Below are positions 43,770 through 54,606 of a stretch of 64,000 nucleotides of DNA, in pieces. The stretch's first letter is position 1. Every line of letters begins with the position of its first letter. The stretch comes from Sorghum bicolor (lineage: Eukaryota; Streptophyta; Magnoliopsida; Poales; Poaceae): the NCBI RefSeq assembly GCF_000003195.3, contig NC_012871.2:44750554-44814553 (forward strand), given 5' to 3'. The position numbers and the translations under genes are program-made. The notes beneath the pieces were generated by a model. That model did no database searches. It saw only the letters and a list, made by a program, of their open reading frames with translations, and had not been told where the DNA came from.

Positions 43770-44900
43770 CTAATTCTCCATGGGAAGGTAAAAATGGATT
43801 ACATCTATTTCTTCTAATTCTTTATTGGGCTCTAAAAATAATTTAAGATGTTGACCATTTACCTTGAATAACGTACCTTCATCATTTTGAAGCGTGATAG
43901 CTCCGTGGGATGATGAATAGATTACCTTGAATGGTCCTTCCCATTTACTCCAGAGTTTTCCATGCCTGAAAAGCTTCACCCTGGAATTAAAAAGTAATAC
44001 CTTATCTTCGGGTGTGAACTCCTTCTTGATTCTCTTGTCATGCCAACTTTTGACTCTTTCTTTGTAGATCTTCGAATTGTGATATGCTTTTTCTCGCCAT
44101 TCTTCCAATTCTGATAGTTGCATTCTTCTATGTTTTCTAGCGACATCTAGGTCCATATTTCATCTCTTTATGGCCCAGTGTGCTTTGAACTCTAGTTCAA
44201 CAGGTAGGTGGCAAGTCTTCCCGTACACCAATTGGTATGGGGACATTCCAATTGGAGTCTTGTACGCTGTCTGGTATGCCCAGAGTGCATCGGGTAACTT
44301 GTCTTTCCATGCCGTTCCCATTTCATTCACTGTCTTCTGAAGAATATTCTTGATTTGCTTTTTGGAAGTCTCTGCTTGGCCACTTGTCTGAGGATGATAG
44401 GGGGTAGCGACGTTGTGACGGATTCCATGTTTTGATAGATATTGCTTGAAGCGTTTATCGATGAAGTGTGCTCCTCCATCACTTATCACTACTCTGGGGA
44501 CTCCAAATCTTGGAAATATAATTTCTTCAAACATCCTCATTGAACTGATGTTGTCGGCATGCTTGCAAGGTAGTGCCTCTACCCACTTGGAGACATAATC
44601 AACTGCCACCAAGTTGTACTCACACTTCTTTGATGGGGAAAATGGACCCATGTAGTCTATTCCCTAGACATCAAAGAGCTCAATCTGAAGGTTGTTGGTG
44701 AGTGGCATGGCATCCCTTGTGTTAATGTTTCCGTGCCTTTGACATGGCCCACATCTTCTCATATATTGCTTCGTGTCTTCATACATTGTAGGCCATTAGA
44801 ATCCACACTACCAGATCTTTGAATGTGTACGGAATGCTCCATAATGACCTCCATATGGTGATGAATGACATATGTCGATGATCTTCCATCCTTCCTCAGT
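43770..44900 (-). pseudogene. pol: Ath-G integrase
   Basis: The zinc-domain remnant [10 protein letters not shown]...RRCGPCQ spans 44880-44740 with two stops in it. The catalytic core has GIDYMGPF (first Asp), [10 protein letters not shown] (second Asp) and [10 protein letters not shown] (Glu), followed by [24 protein letters not shown]; all three acidic residues are kept. After a stop near 44157 the C-terminal domain continues with KWEGPFKVIYSSSHGA, a GPY/F-type module, to the stop at 43770. Stops also occur near 44652 and 44800. Role: insertion of the cDNA into the genome. Confidence 0.85.
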
Positions 44901-46560
44901 GGTCACACATCTCCTGAGTAAGCCATCAGAGCATGCCCGGAAGAGGTATGGCTCATCCCATATATGTGAACAACTTTCTTGAATAAGCTTCTTCTTGTTT
45001 GCTCCTGATGGTACATACCCTAAAACCATAAAATTAACAATATCTGCATACCAGGGGTCAGACCTGTTAATCCCGTAGAGCATGTCGTCCCGGAGTGAAT
45101 CATTGATGGGGGTTTCCTGTGGACTCTTAAAATACATTCTAGACAAGTGATCGGCAACAGAATTTTCTACTCCCTTTTTATCTTTTATTTCTAAGTCAAA
45201 TTCTTGGAGTAATAAGATCCATCTAATCAGGCGAGGTTTAGCATCTTTCTTAGTGAGCAAATATTTTAGTGTAGCATGATCAGTGTAAACAATTATTTTA
45301 GCTCCAACTAAATAAGATCTAAATTTATCAATGGCAAAGACAACAGCCTGAAGCTCTTTTTCAGTGGTTGCATAATTAAGTTCAGCTCCTGTCAAAGTTT
45401 TACTGGCATAAGCAATTGCATGATGCTTCTTATTTTTAGTTTGTCCCAAAACTGCCCCCACAGCATAATCACTAGAATCACTCATAATTTCGAAAGGCAA
45501 CGACCAATCAGGGGGTTGAATGATTGGTGCAGAGATGAGTGCTTTCTTTAATAAATTGAAAGATGTTAGACATGCATCATCAAATTTGAAAGGAGCATCC
45601 TTGGCTAGCAAAAGAGTAAGTGGTCTTGCAATGAATGAAAAATCTTTTATGAATCTACGATAAAACCAGCATGGCCAAGAAAGCTTCGAATTCCTTTTAT
45701 ATTCACAGGTGGAGGTAGTTGTTCAACTACTTCAATTTTAGCTTTGTCTACCTCAATACCTCTTTCAGACACTAGGTGTCCCAGCACTATTCCTTCCCTA
45801 ACCATAAAATGACATTTTTCCCAATTAAGGACTAAGTGCTTTTCTTCACATCTTTGCGAAACCTTGTCTAAGTTTTCAAGACAACTATCAAAAGTTTTTC
45901 CATAAACAGAGAAATCATCCATGAAAACTTCCATAATCTCTTCAATCATATCAGAAAATATAGACATCATGTATCTTTGAAAAGAAGCTGGTGCATTACA
46001 TAACCCTAAAGACATTCTGCGGTAAGCATAAGTTCCATATGGGCATGTAAAAGTGGTTTTGCTTTGATCATCAGGATGGATTGGGATCTGGTGATACCCT
46101 GAATATCCATCTAAGAAATAGAAGAACGAATGGTTTGCTAATCGCTCTAGCATCTCATCTATGAAAGGTAAAGGAAAATGATCTTTCTTGTGGCTTTGTT
46201 TAGTTTTCTATAGTCTATGCACATCCGCCATCCTGTGACGGTGCGTTGCGGAATTAGCTCATTCTTTTCATTCATAATAAGAGTCATGCCTCCCTTTTTA
46301 GGCACAATTTGAACTGGGCTCACCCACTCACTGTGCGGCACAGGATATATAATCCCTGCATGCGGCAACTTTATAACTTCCTTTTTAACTACCTCTCTCC
46401 TAGTGTTGTTAAGTCTACGTTGGGGCTCTCGAGAAGGTGAAACAGAAAGATCTGTTGGAATACGATGGGTACAAATCATAGGACTGATTCCTGTAAGATC
46501 TTGGAGTGAGTAGCCGAAAACTGAGTGATGTTTCTCAAGAATGGTCATTAATTCCAGAGT
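44901..46560 (-). pseudogene. pol: Ath-G reverse transcriptase and RNase H
   Basis: RT: PVPHSEWVSPVQIVPKKGG, WRMCIDYRKLNKATRK, FFYFLDGYSGYHQIPI and the catalytic VFMDDFSVYG (near 45920), the F-M-D-D box usual in Athila. RNase H follows from [18 protein letters not shown] (near 45490) to VADHLSRM, with [20 protein letters not shown]. One-base losses shift the frame near 46180 (after NKATRK) and near 45655 (after FLGHAGF). The catalytic Asp pairs are intact in the remains. Confidence 0.88.
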
Positions 46561-47373
46561 TTGCTCCTGAGTGAGTTTATCACTAATGATCACAGGAAAC
46601 TCTGTATTATTGTTTAGGAAAGCATAGATAAGACCGGGTGGTAAAGTTTTAAGCTCTATTGGAGGTCTAGGCATTTCTGCAAACTCGTCTAAGGGTTTAG
46701 GTTCAGAAGGTTCTGCCTCTTCTTCTGTGAAGAAAGGAGTTTCGTCTTCTAAGTCTGGTTCGTCTAAAATCTCTAGAGATGCAGCCTTTACCTCCTCCAT
46801 AGGATCAGGCAAAAGATATGACTCAGCCTTATTGTTTAAGGAGTGTGAAATTGATATGGGAATTTTAAAAGTTTTTCCAAAAGAAATGTGTAGCTTCCCA
46901 GTATGACCTTCATAAAGGAGTCCTCTAAAAGGTTGTCCTATCAACAGGTCGAAGTCTCATGTATCAAAGATATAGAAGTTCAAATGAACCATGGAGCCTT
47001 CTACCGTAAGAGGTAGGACATTTATAATTCCAAGACTGGGGACTAATCGTCCTGAAGATTCCCTTATGACCTTTGTTGTGGGGGTTAAGACAAGATTTTT
47101 AAATAATTTAAGTGCAAAAGATTCAGACATGATGTTGATCCCCACAACAGGATTATAGAGAGCATCAAATCGATCAGAGTCATAAGCATAGCGTATAGTT
47201 ATAGAGGGTGTGTCCAAACGGATCACATCAGAGGAAAGCTCTGATTCCTCCAACCATTCGCTACTCATGACTGCGATAAGCTCTCTTAATTGATATTCAC
47301 TTGGTAAACAAAAACTGGCTGTTTTGGGGTTTGTTGGTAGAATGGTAGTTTGAAATGTTTCCAAAATTGGCAA
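46561..47373 (-). pseudogene. pro: Ath-G protease-like domain and linker
   Basis: The fold can be traced from SITIRYAYDSDRFDALYNP through VVGINIMSESFALKLF to the second signature DFDLLIGQPFRGLLYE near 46930; Ath-C has ILGRPFL at that place. Where Ath-C domain 2 has YDTGSGLNIM, this copy has YNPVVGINIM, so the catalytic Asp-Thr-Gly is missing. From memory, an N-P-x-x-G version recurs in related grass elements, so the loss may be old. An acidic Glu/Pro-rich linker leads into RT. One stop separates the halves near 46955. Confidence 0.6.
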
Positions 47374-48154
47374 AAAGATCAGATTCTATATCCAGCATGA
47401 AGTCCGGTGGTGGAATTTCTTCCTTTTGTGGCTCAGAACTTGGGATAGCTAAAGTAGATGAAGAATTTGGTAGAGCGTCTACTTCGGCTTCGTGGGTTTT
47501 ATCATGAAGGGTATTATCCATCTCAGCTTATAGGATTCTATCTAGGATCACTCTAGCTTCATCAGTAGGGATGCGAAAGAAAGAACCTCTAGACATTGTA
47601 TGTAGCATTTGTTTATGATCTTTCTGAAGACCTCGAAAAAAGTGAAATAAAAGAACAGGGTCTTCAAAATTAAGGTTTGGACCAGATTCTAAAAGATTAG
47701 AAAAATGTTTCCAGGATTTTCCCAAAGTTTCATTATCTTTTTGTTTAAAAGATAGGACTTCGAGTCTAAGGTCGCCGATACGATCGAGGGAATAAAAATC
47801 TAGACAAAAGTTGACTCGTAAAACTCCCCATTCACCTCGTTGTTGACTTACCTTCTGATTATACCATTGTCTAGCTTCTCCCCATAAAGAAAAAGGAAAA
47901 AGCTTCCAACGTAAAGTTTTATCAGAAATGCCTTCAATGCGAAGACAATCACATGTTTGCTCAAAATCTCTAATATGAAGGTAAGTGTTTTCGTCTTCCT
48001 TTCAAGAAAAAGATAGGTTTTGAATCATGGCAATCAACCTAGAACTTAACTTATACTGGTATGTTTGGATAGGCTGTGGTGACTCCCATGGTAAAAGGTC
48101 AGTTACTGAAGGGATTGCAGATTCATGGATCGATTTAGAATTTTGGTTTTCCAT
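47297..48154 (-). pseudogene. gag: Ath-G gag
   Basis: ATG at 48154 (MENQNSKSIHESAIPS). After a TGA at 48004 the capsid core follows: ISDKTLRWKLFPFSLWGEARQWY, then MGKSWKHFSNLLESGPNLNF and LLFHFFRGLQKDHKQMLHTM. There are stops near 47524 and at 47297, and the frame then changes into the protease. It is homologous to Ath-E gag. No zinc knuckle is visible. Confidence 0.78.
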
Positions 48155-48195
48155 AAGATAAGAGTAAACAAAATAAATACAGAAAACCGTATTTC

Positions 48196-48213
48196 TCCCC
48201 GGCAACGGCGCCA
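48196..48213 (-). other. Primer-binding site of Ath-G (tRNA-Asp)
   Basis: Minus-strand TGGCGCCGTTGCCGGGGA, a perfect match, eight bases past the LTR end. Confidence 0.9.
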
Positions 48214-48221
48214 GAAATGCT

Positions 48222-49431
48222 TGTTGATATTTGGGAATGCAATAAGGAATTGATCCGCAAGCGCACGGATATCGGTGAGCACTTCACCTGGGAGGTTATC
48301 CAGAGTATAGTATTTATTTTTCTACCACTAGGAGAAAGAGTGCATCTGACTAACCCGGTCTATTACTACTAACCCTTTAGGCTACAAAGAATGTTTCTCA
48401 ATGTGAGTGATAAATAGAGAAGACTACAACCGTAATCTCTTTCTAACCTTGGTAAGGATGATCTACTGTTCTATTGGGGAGGCTAACGGAATCTAGACAC
48501 CACAAAGGATGTTCAACCCGCACCTATAAACCCTATCCTTCCTGCTAACGAGATATGGTTTGCAAAGGTAACTCAAAAATGTCACGTTCCTCGCTACTAC
48601 CACGGTCTAGCTAGTCAGGGAATATCTATGAGTATCCTAGCCCAAACACCACGTCTACGCTAGAGATGATTACTCTAAACTCTACGCGAAGAGATTAAAG
48701 TAAACTCATAAACCAAAGAACAATAAAACAAGAACTTACTAGAATTTAGAAGTCAAAATACTGAAGAATCCTAGGAGCAAGCTTCGGGTTAGGAGAACTT
48801 GATCCCACAGGTACAAACTCGGAGTAGACACCAACAGGCCGGGCTTCCTCCGATCTACACCTCCACTCTATCTCTCTCAATCTAGTAGAAACTAGAAGAT
48901 CTATTTCTACTCATATTGGATGCTAAGCCTAAAAAGAAATTTTATTTAGAGGAGAGGTATTCCTTCGAGGGCTCCTCTCAACTCTTTGATGAACTTGTCT
49001 CCTCCAGGGGCCAGGGGGTCTGGTTTTATAGTCCCCTCAAGTGAACGTGAGCCATTAGATCAAACCGACATTGATTGGACGGTTATCCTTGATCCTTTAG
49101 GTCGGTGGAGCGTCGTCCACGAAAAGAGTTCTGATTGGCATCCAGGAGAGGGCGGGCGCCCTGGGCCAGGCCCCTTTCGGCCTCCGCTTTGTTCCCGTGG
49201 CTTCTGGAGTCTTCTAGATGGTAGAAAATTGCGCGGTGCGTTGATATCTCTATGTAATCCCGACATGTGGGCCTTTCTTCCTTATTTCCTGATAACCCCC
49301 TGTAGAAATAGATAAACAGCAAAACTCATGGAATTCTGTTAGATCAAACCCTAATTCTTGGTGTTGTTTGCATATTGGTCCTTTCTCTTCTTTATTTGAT
49401 AATTAAAATTGATACTTAAGAACCGTCAACA
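48222..49431 (-). repeat. 5' LTR of Ath-G
   Basis: Plus strand TGTTGATATTTGGG at 48222 to GAACCGTCAACA at 49431. It is nearly identical to the 3' LTR, with one GC box (49150-49161) and an extra 19 bases near 48356. The TATA is ACTATAAAACC near 49022-49032 on the minus strand. Confidence 0.92.
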
Positions 49432-49436
49432 GCCAT

Positions 49437-52400
49437 CACGCTACCTTTGTTTGTCCTAGTAAGTGTTAGTTTGGAAGTACTGCACATACTTCTATTGGCT
49501 TTTAAATTAAGCATGGTGCTTAGGTTAAACAACCTTCCTTAATCTGATTAGACATGGAGTCTAGTTCGGTTATTGAACTAAAAATTGTTTGTGTAGACAT
49601 TGGTATATTTTGTCGGACTAACTCCTGCAGAAAAACATTCAATATCAATTTGGGAAGTCCTGAGATAAACTCACATCAGATATAAAGAGAGAGACACATG
49701 AAGTTTAACAATTTGCACAAGAAGGACATAGCTCATTCATCATAGAGAGATGATCCATGGAAGGAGACAAAGTACATAAACAAGATACACAACCATTATG
49801 AATGGGAAGCTTCCACAAGGTGAGACGGTACCATCACTCTTCAATTAAGGTAACATCTTAAGATATGTGACTATCACTTTTATAAGCTTCCGGCGTTCAC
49901 ATAAATAAAGAGACAAACATGTATGATTTATAACTCCAAATTAACCAACCCAACTGATTCAGCATGTTTAGTCCTTTAATCTTTGTTCCTAGTACTACCT
50001 CCGTGATCCTATACTCCTAATCATATGGGCTAAAATGTTGCACATTCAATCTTTGGGAAGATATAAAGAAAAAGACATATACATAGATAGATTATCTTTC
50101 CATAAGGTTGAGCGATCTGATCTGACAATTGTTTTAAATGCTACACTCATGAACTTATCACCCATCAACTTTATCTTGCTCCCTATGCTTAAGGATAAAG
50201 AAGAACAAATACACTTTTGGTTCTGTTGGTGTCTTCCACCAACAGGACCCATGCACTTGATCTCTACCTTGTCTCATGAGTAGGACACATTTTGAGAAAC
50301 ATGGAGGAGTTTTACAACTCCCAGACTCTACCAAGTGAAGGACCTAGATCTACGAGCACAAACACACTGAGCAAGATACTGCCAACGCCGCACTTCGAAC
50401 TGCTGGGCAAACGAGGAACATGGGTGACACCGTATCAAGAGGTGCAAACATCAAGGTCCACACCTGAATCAAATGACGCACCTAAAGAATGAACACGGTG
50501 AGAAGTCTTGTTCAGAAGACTTAAAACATTGAACCCTTGCCAAAAGGTAAAATCGGTAGTTATCCATATTTATCCTTTCTGCATTCCCTTTTTCCTTAAA
50601 TTATTTACTTTCCTTAAATAGCTTGTTAGTTAATCATGCTATCTTGAAAAGAAATTAAAAATGTTAAAAATAGTAAGCCCCATGTGAGTATGCTCATGGC
50701 GTAAAACCCATAAGTACATTCACTGTGGTGGCGTAAAAATAAATATATTTCTGTCCTATAAAAATGAAAATATAAAAATAAATTTATGATCCTACCAAAG
50801 AGAGTAATATTTATTAGAGGAAGCTCAACATGATAACGGTTAAGAGATTTTATGCTAACACTTAACCAGTTCCACAAAGCTTTGTAATCTATTTGAGCTC
50901 CACAGAATTCAAGGATCAAAGAAGACTAGCAGACGGAGGACATCCTAATCGCTGTCAGGGTGCTGCCGACATTCAAATACACCCCCGCCACCTGCTAGCT
51001 ACATCACAAGAAATTACGTCAAAATTCAGCTCGGGGGAGAGCACCCCCATTTATCCAGCTAAGTGTTTCTACTCATGATTATACTTTGCTCAAATAATAA
51101 AAATATGCATAATCATAAAAACCCAAATAAATATTTTATGCTTATATATATATCTTTGCTTAGTTTGCTAAATAAATAAATAAAAGTTTGCTATGAACCC
51201 TCATGATAAGCTCTCACATGGAAATGATGAATAGTTGCTCTGCCATGACTAGTTCTCAAAATTAAATTCTCTCTCAAGTTTAGGCATGACTGTTATGAAT
51301 TAAGATTTGCTCTAAACCTGAACTTGTGGGAAGAGTACCAGATCAAAAGTCTAAGTCGTTAACGGATATGATATGGGAAGTTTGAGCTGCTGTTTATCTG
51401 TTCCTAGAGATGCTAGACTTCTGGAGAGTTTTATCTATGGAAATCTTTAAAATGTTGCATGATGAGTTCCTGTATGATGAGAGTTTAAAATCCTACCACA
51501 GCCACATATACATGCTTATTAGACTATGAATCATACATTTACTTTTTACTGCTTATGAGCATTGAGTGTGGTCAAGCTGTGTAGACCCTTAGGAGCTTGT
51601 CATGCGGTTAAAATCAAGATTCACTTGCATGTTTACTCATACATGCTGCTTCTACTCTGGAAGTACGCATCCACATACATCCACTCATTTCCATCTCCAC
51701 ATTCACCCAAAATTATTCTACTCCTATCCGGGAGAGAATAGCCAAAAACATTATCCCATTCCTGCTTTTCCCAGTGAAATAAATGCTCGAGATATTTTGG
51801 TTACTACCACTTGCTACATTATTCCAGGAGGGTGAGTGCTCTAAAAAAAGAGAGAGTGAAGAAAAAAGTAAAAAATTACGAGGAAATAAAAAGGGGCAAG
51901 TGCCCGGAACCTCGAAGAAAAGAAAAAGTGAGACGAGAGGTAAAAATGGACAAGTGTCCGATAGTAGAATTAGGGGTACAAGATACCCACCTGAGAGAAA
52001 AGAAAAAAGAAAATATAGAGCATCTCATTCCCCTCAAAAAGCTTCAAAGTGCAAGAAAGGTATGTATCCCCTCAAAAGAGCAAAATTAGAATTAGACTTT
52101 CACCATTGTTTTCACCCTCATCACCATACACCATTCATTCGCCACACATACACATCTTGATTTGACTTATTGACTTATTTCTCTGGATCCATGGTTTGAC
52201 TATGTAATAAATGTCTTGTAAGTATGTATTAGCTGTCTCCCACCTATGAGCTCCAGATATCAAAGCCTCATTAGAGTAGTTTGAGAGAGAAGGCAATATC
52301 ACTATCCCTCATACCACAAATACTACATACTTTGAGAGAAGGCATATATCATCACTGCCTTGGTGAGGATCCAGAAATACCACAAAAGAAAGACTAGAGA

Positions 52401-52692
52401 GAGTCATACAGGAATCTCTGAGTTTTATTTGAAAATCTGCAAAAACTCCAGAGCTATAGTTGATCAAGAATAAGAGGCATGGTGCTTGACTTAACCGTTC
52501 TATCTTTTAACTGCTCAAGACACAAGTGATGGTTGCAAGCCCCATGGTGGAAGGTAATATGAGTAAGTTTAAATCTTAACAGTTTACCCTAACCCAGAGA
52601 TGAGATCTTGTTTGAACGCATGTGTACCTTTAAGGCATGAAACCACTGCAGAAACTCTTGAGTCCATCCTTGATTAGGGACGAGCAAGAGGT
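49437..52692 (+). other. Ath-E second half: non-coding DNA and conserved 3' region
   Basis: 49437-50290 continues the Ath-A-like segment and has the 9-bp hairpin at 50223-50245. A short coding scrap at 50292-50492 (TPYQEVQTSRSTP) matches the stretch before the Ath-A protease, but the protease itself is deleted. From 50500 the conserved 3' region follows, with the G5/C5 hairpin (51033-51048), the Lys/Arg-rich frame (51783-52160) and twin stem-loops (51879-51914 and 51948-51959). The polypurine tract AAGCTTGGGGGAG lies at 52693-52705. Confidence 0.65.
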
Positions 52693-52706
52693 AAGCTTGG
52701 GGGAGT

Positions 52707-53869
52707 TGTTGCCAGTCCTTAAGTACCAAATATAATCATCAAATAAATAAAGAAAAGGATTCAAATGCAACCAACACCCAGACTTAGGGTTTTATCTGAC
52801 AGAATTCCACGAGTTTTGGTGTTTGTCTATTTGTACAGGGGGTTATCAGGAAATTTGGAGGAAAGGCCCACATGTCGGGTTTACATAGAGATATTAACGT
52901 GTGCGCCAATTTTCTATCATCTAGAAGACTCCAGAAGCCACGAGAACGAACGGGAAGCCAAGCGGGCCTGGGGGTAGGGCGCCCGCCCTGTCATTTGGAC
53001 CAATCAGGCTCCGCCTCGCGGATTATGCTCCACCGACCTAATGGATCATGGAAAACCATGCGATTAAGGTCGGTTTGATCCGAGGGCCCACATTCATTTG
53101 GAAGGGCTATATAAGCAGGCCCCCTGGCCCCTAGAGGAGGCACCTCTTTGATCCCTATTCATTATTCATAGACAGAGAAAAAGCTAGGGTTTGGAGATGA
53201 GAGCTCTCTTCTCTTCTCTAAACTAGAGTAGATCTAGATAGTAGCAAGATGGAGAGCGAGGGAGGATTGGAGGAGAGGCCGGCCTGTCGGTTCTTCCTCC
53301 GATTGTACTTCGCCATGATCAAGCTCTAATCAAGCTTGCTCATGGGGTGACTCTGGTAATCTACTTCTATTTCATTATGCAATTACTATCCATGTATGTT
53401 CTGGTTCATAACTCTTTTGAGTACTTTAATCTATAGGACGCTATAGGTGAGAGTTGTAGTATAGGTGTAAGCGTGGTGCTTAGACCTAGATTACTTGTGG
53501 ACATGCCCTGTCTAGCCAGATTGTGTGGTAGGCCGCGTATGTGACAGCTATGTTGGTCCTCTGTAGTCCACCTCCTGTTAGCAGGACTGGTAGGGTTTAT
53601 CGGCCTTTGGATAAGCATCCTTTGTGGTGTATTCTTATCACGTGGTTCGTCCCAGACATAGACATACCCCTTTGAAGTAGAGAAACCATAGTTATCCTCT
53701 CTATTCTCCTACCATCGCCCATATATTAGATTGCTCTACTCTATATTCCCCCATTATCATTTTACCTTTAATATTGTTCTTATTCAATTCTATCACATTT
53801 CCTATTTACACCCACCTGTCTATCTTGGTTAAGTTAGAGCGTAGTTGGTTCTCCCGTTTCCCTCTGGAT
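52707..53869 (+). repeat. 3' LTR of Ath-E, end deleted
   Basis: TGTTGCCAGTCCTTAAG at 52707. It follows the 5' LTR to GTTTCCCTCTGGAT near 53869 and then switches to Tek-D integrase. About 145 bp of LTR end are missing, including the CAACA terminus. There is one GC box (52977-52988). Confidence 0.85.
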
Positions 53870-54606
53870 GGGAGAAGTGGCTACCCTTAGCTGAATTCTC
53901 CTACAATAATAGCTATCAAGAGAGTATTCAAATGGCTCCTTTCGAAGCTTTGTATGGCTGCAATTGTAGAACTCCTCTAAACTGGGTCAAACATGGTGAA
54001 AGGAGATACTATGGAATTGACTTCGTCAGGGAAGCTGAAAAGCAAGTTCTTGTTATCCAGAAACACATGGAAGCCGCCCAAGCTAGACAGAAAAGTTATG
54101 CTGACCAAAGAAGAAGACCACTCGAGTTTGAAGTAGGTGACTTTGTGTACCTAAAGGTATCACATATGAAAGGGGTAAACCGCTTTGGTGTGAAGAGAAA
54201 GCTTGCCCCTAGGTATGTGGGTTCCTACCAAATCGTCGAGAAGAGTGGCAAAGTGGTTTACAGGGTACAGCTACCTCCTGAGATGAGAGCTATTTTCCCT
54301 GTATTCCATGTGTCCCAACTTAAGAAATGCCTTCACGTGCCCAAAGAAAGAGTTGGAACAGGAGGTCTTAAATTACAGTCAGATCTATCTTATGAGGAAA
54401 AGCCTGTGCAAGTTCTTGATGTCAAGGAAAGGGTTACTCGAGGGAGAGTGATTAATCTTTATAGGGTGCTGTGCAACCATCAAAGTGAAAGAGATTCAAC
54501 TTGGGAAAGAGAAGACTATTTACAAGTAACTTACCCCTCCTTCTATGAGAAATGGTACGTCTTTCAAATCTCGAGACGAGATTTTTGTAACGGGGGAGGG
54601 CTGTAA
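53866..54606 (+). pseudogene. pol: Tek-D integrase C-terminus and chromodomain-like tail
   Basis: Resumes with SGWEKWLPLAEFSYNNSYQ and PFEALYGCNCRTPL, the end of the integrase core. FEVGDFVYLKVS and KLAPRYVGSYQIVEKSG (the GPY/F-type module) follow, and then VLDVKERVTRGRVINLYRV and STWEREDYL to YPSFYEKW, which fits a Tekay-type chromodomain believed to guide integration to heterochromatin. The whole 240 codons are open. The stop TAA at 54604 lies in the first bases of the 3' LTR. The part of the core between YRPSDYAE (36731) and here, with the second Asp and the Glu, is gone. Confidence 0.85.
54592..54600 (+). other. Polypurine tract of Tek-D
   Basis: GGGGGAGGG, one base before the 3' LTR start TGTAACAC at 54602. 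Confidence 0.7.

Larger units (their letters stand above)
40246..49431 (-). mobile_element. Ath-G: complete Athila-lineage element with pol and an extra gene (9.2 kb)
   Basis: Both LTRs (1212 and 1210 bp), perfect tRNA-Asp primer site and identical GCCAT flanks. Minus-strand order: gag, protease-like domain, RT, RNase H, integrase, a 208-codon extra frame, non-coding DNA, 3' LTR. It is the only element of this LTR family here with polymerase functions, so it represents the likely helper type for Ath-A, -B, -C and -E. Its gag and pol carry several stops and frameshifts. It is among the youngest insertions. Confidence 0.93.
36732..53869 (+). mobile_element. Ath-E: Athila-type element with Gag only, split by Ath-G
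   Basis: 5' LTR, diverged tRNA-Asp primer site, gag, non-coding DNA (resuming at 49432 after Ath-G), the conserved 3' region, polypurine tract and a 3' LTR cut short near 53869. No protease, RT or integrase is present. It inserted in the Tek-D integrase. Its Gag is of the Ath-G type while its 3' region is shared with Ath-A, -B and -C, so it is a mosaic. Confidence 0.85.

Noticed and set aside
48196..48213. tRNA-Asp-like sequences at the LTR edges as tRNA genes
   Set aside because: Only the 18-base complement of the tRNA 3' end is present, always next to an LTR; these are primer-binding sites.
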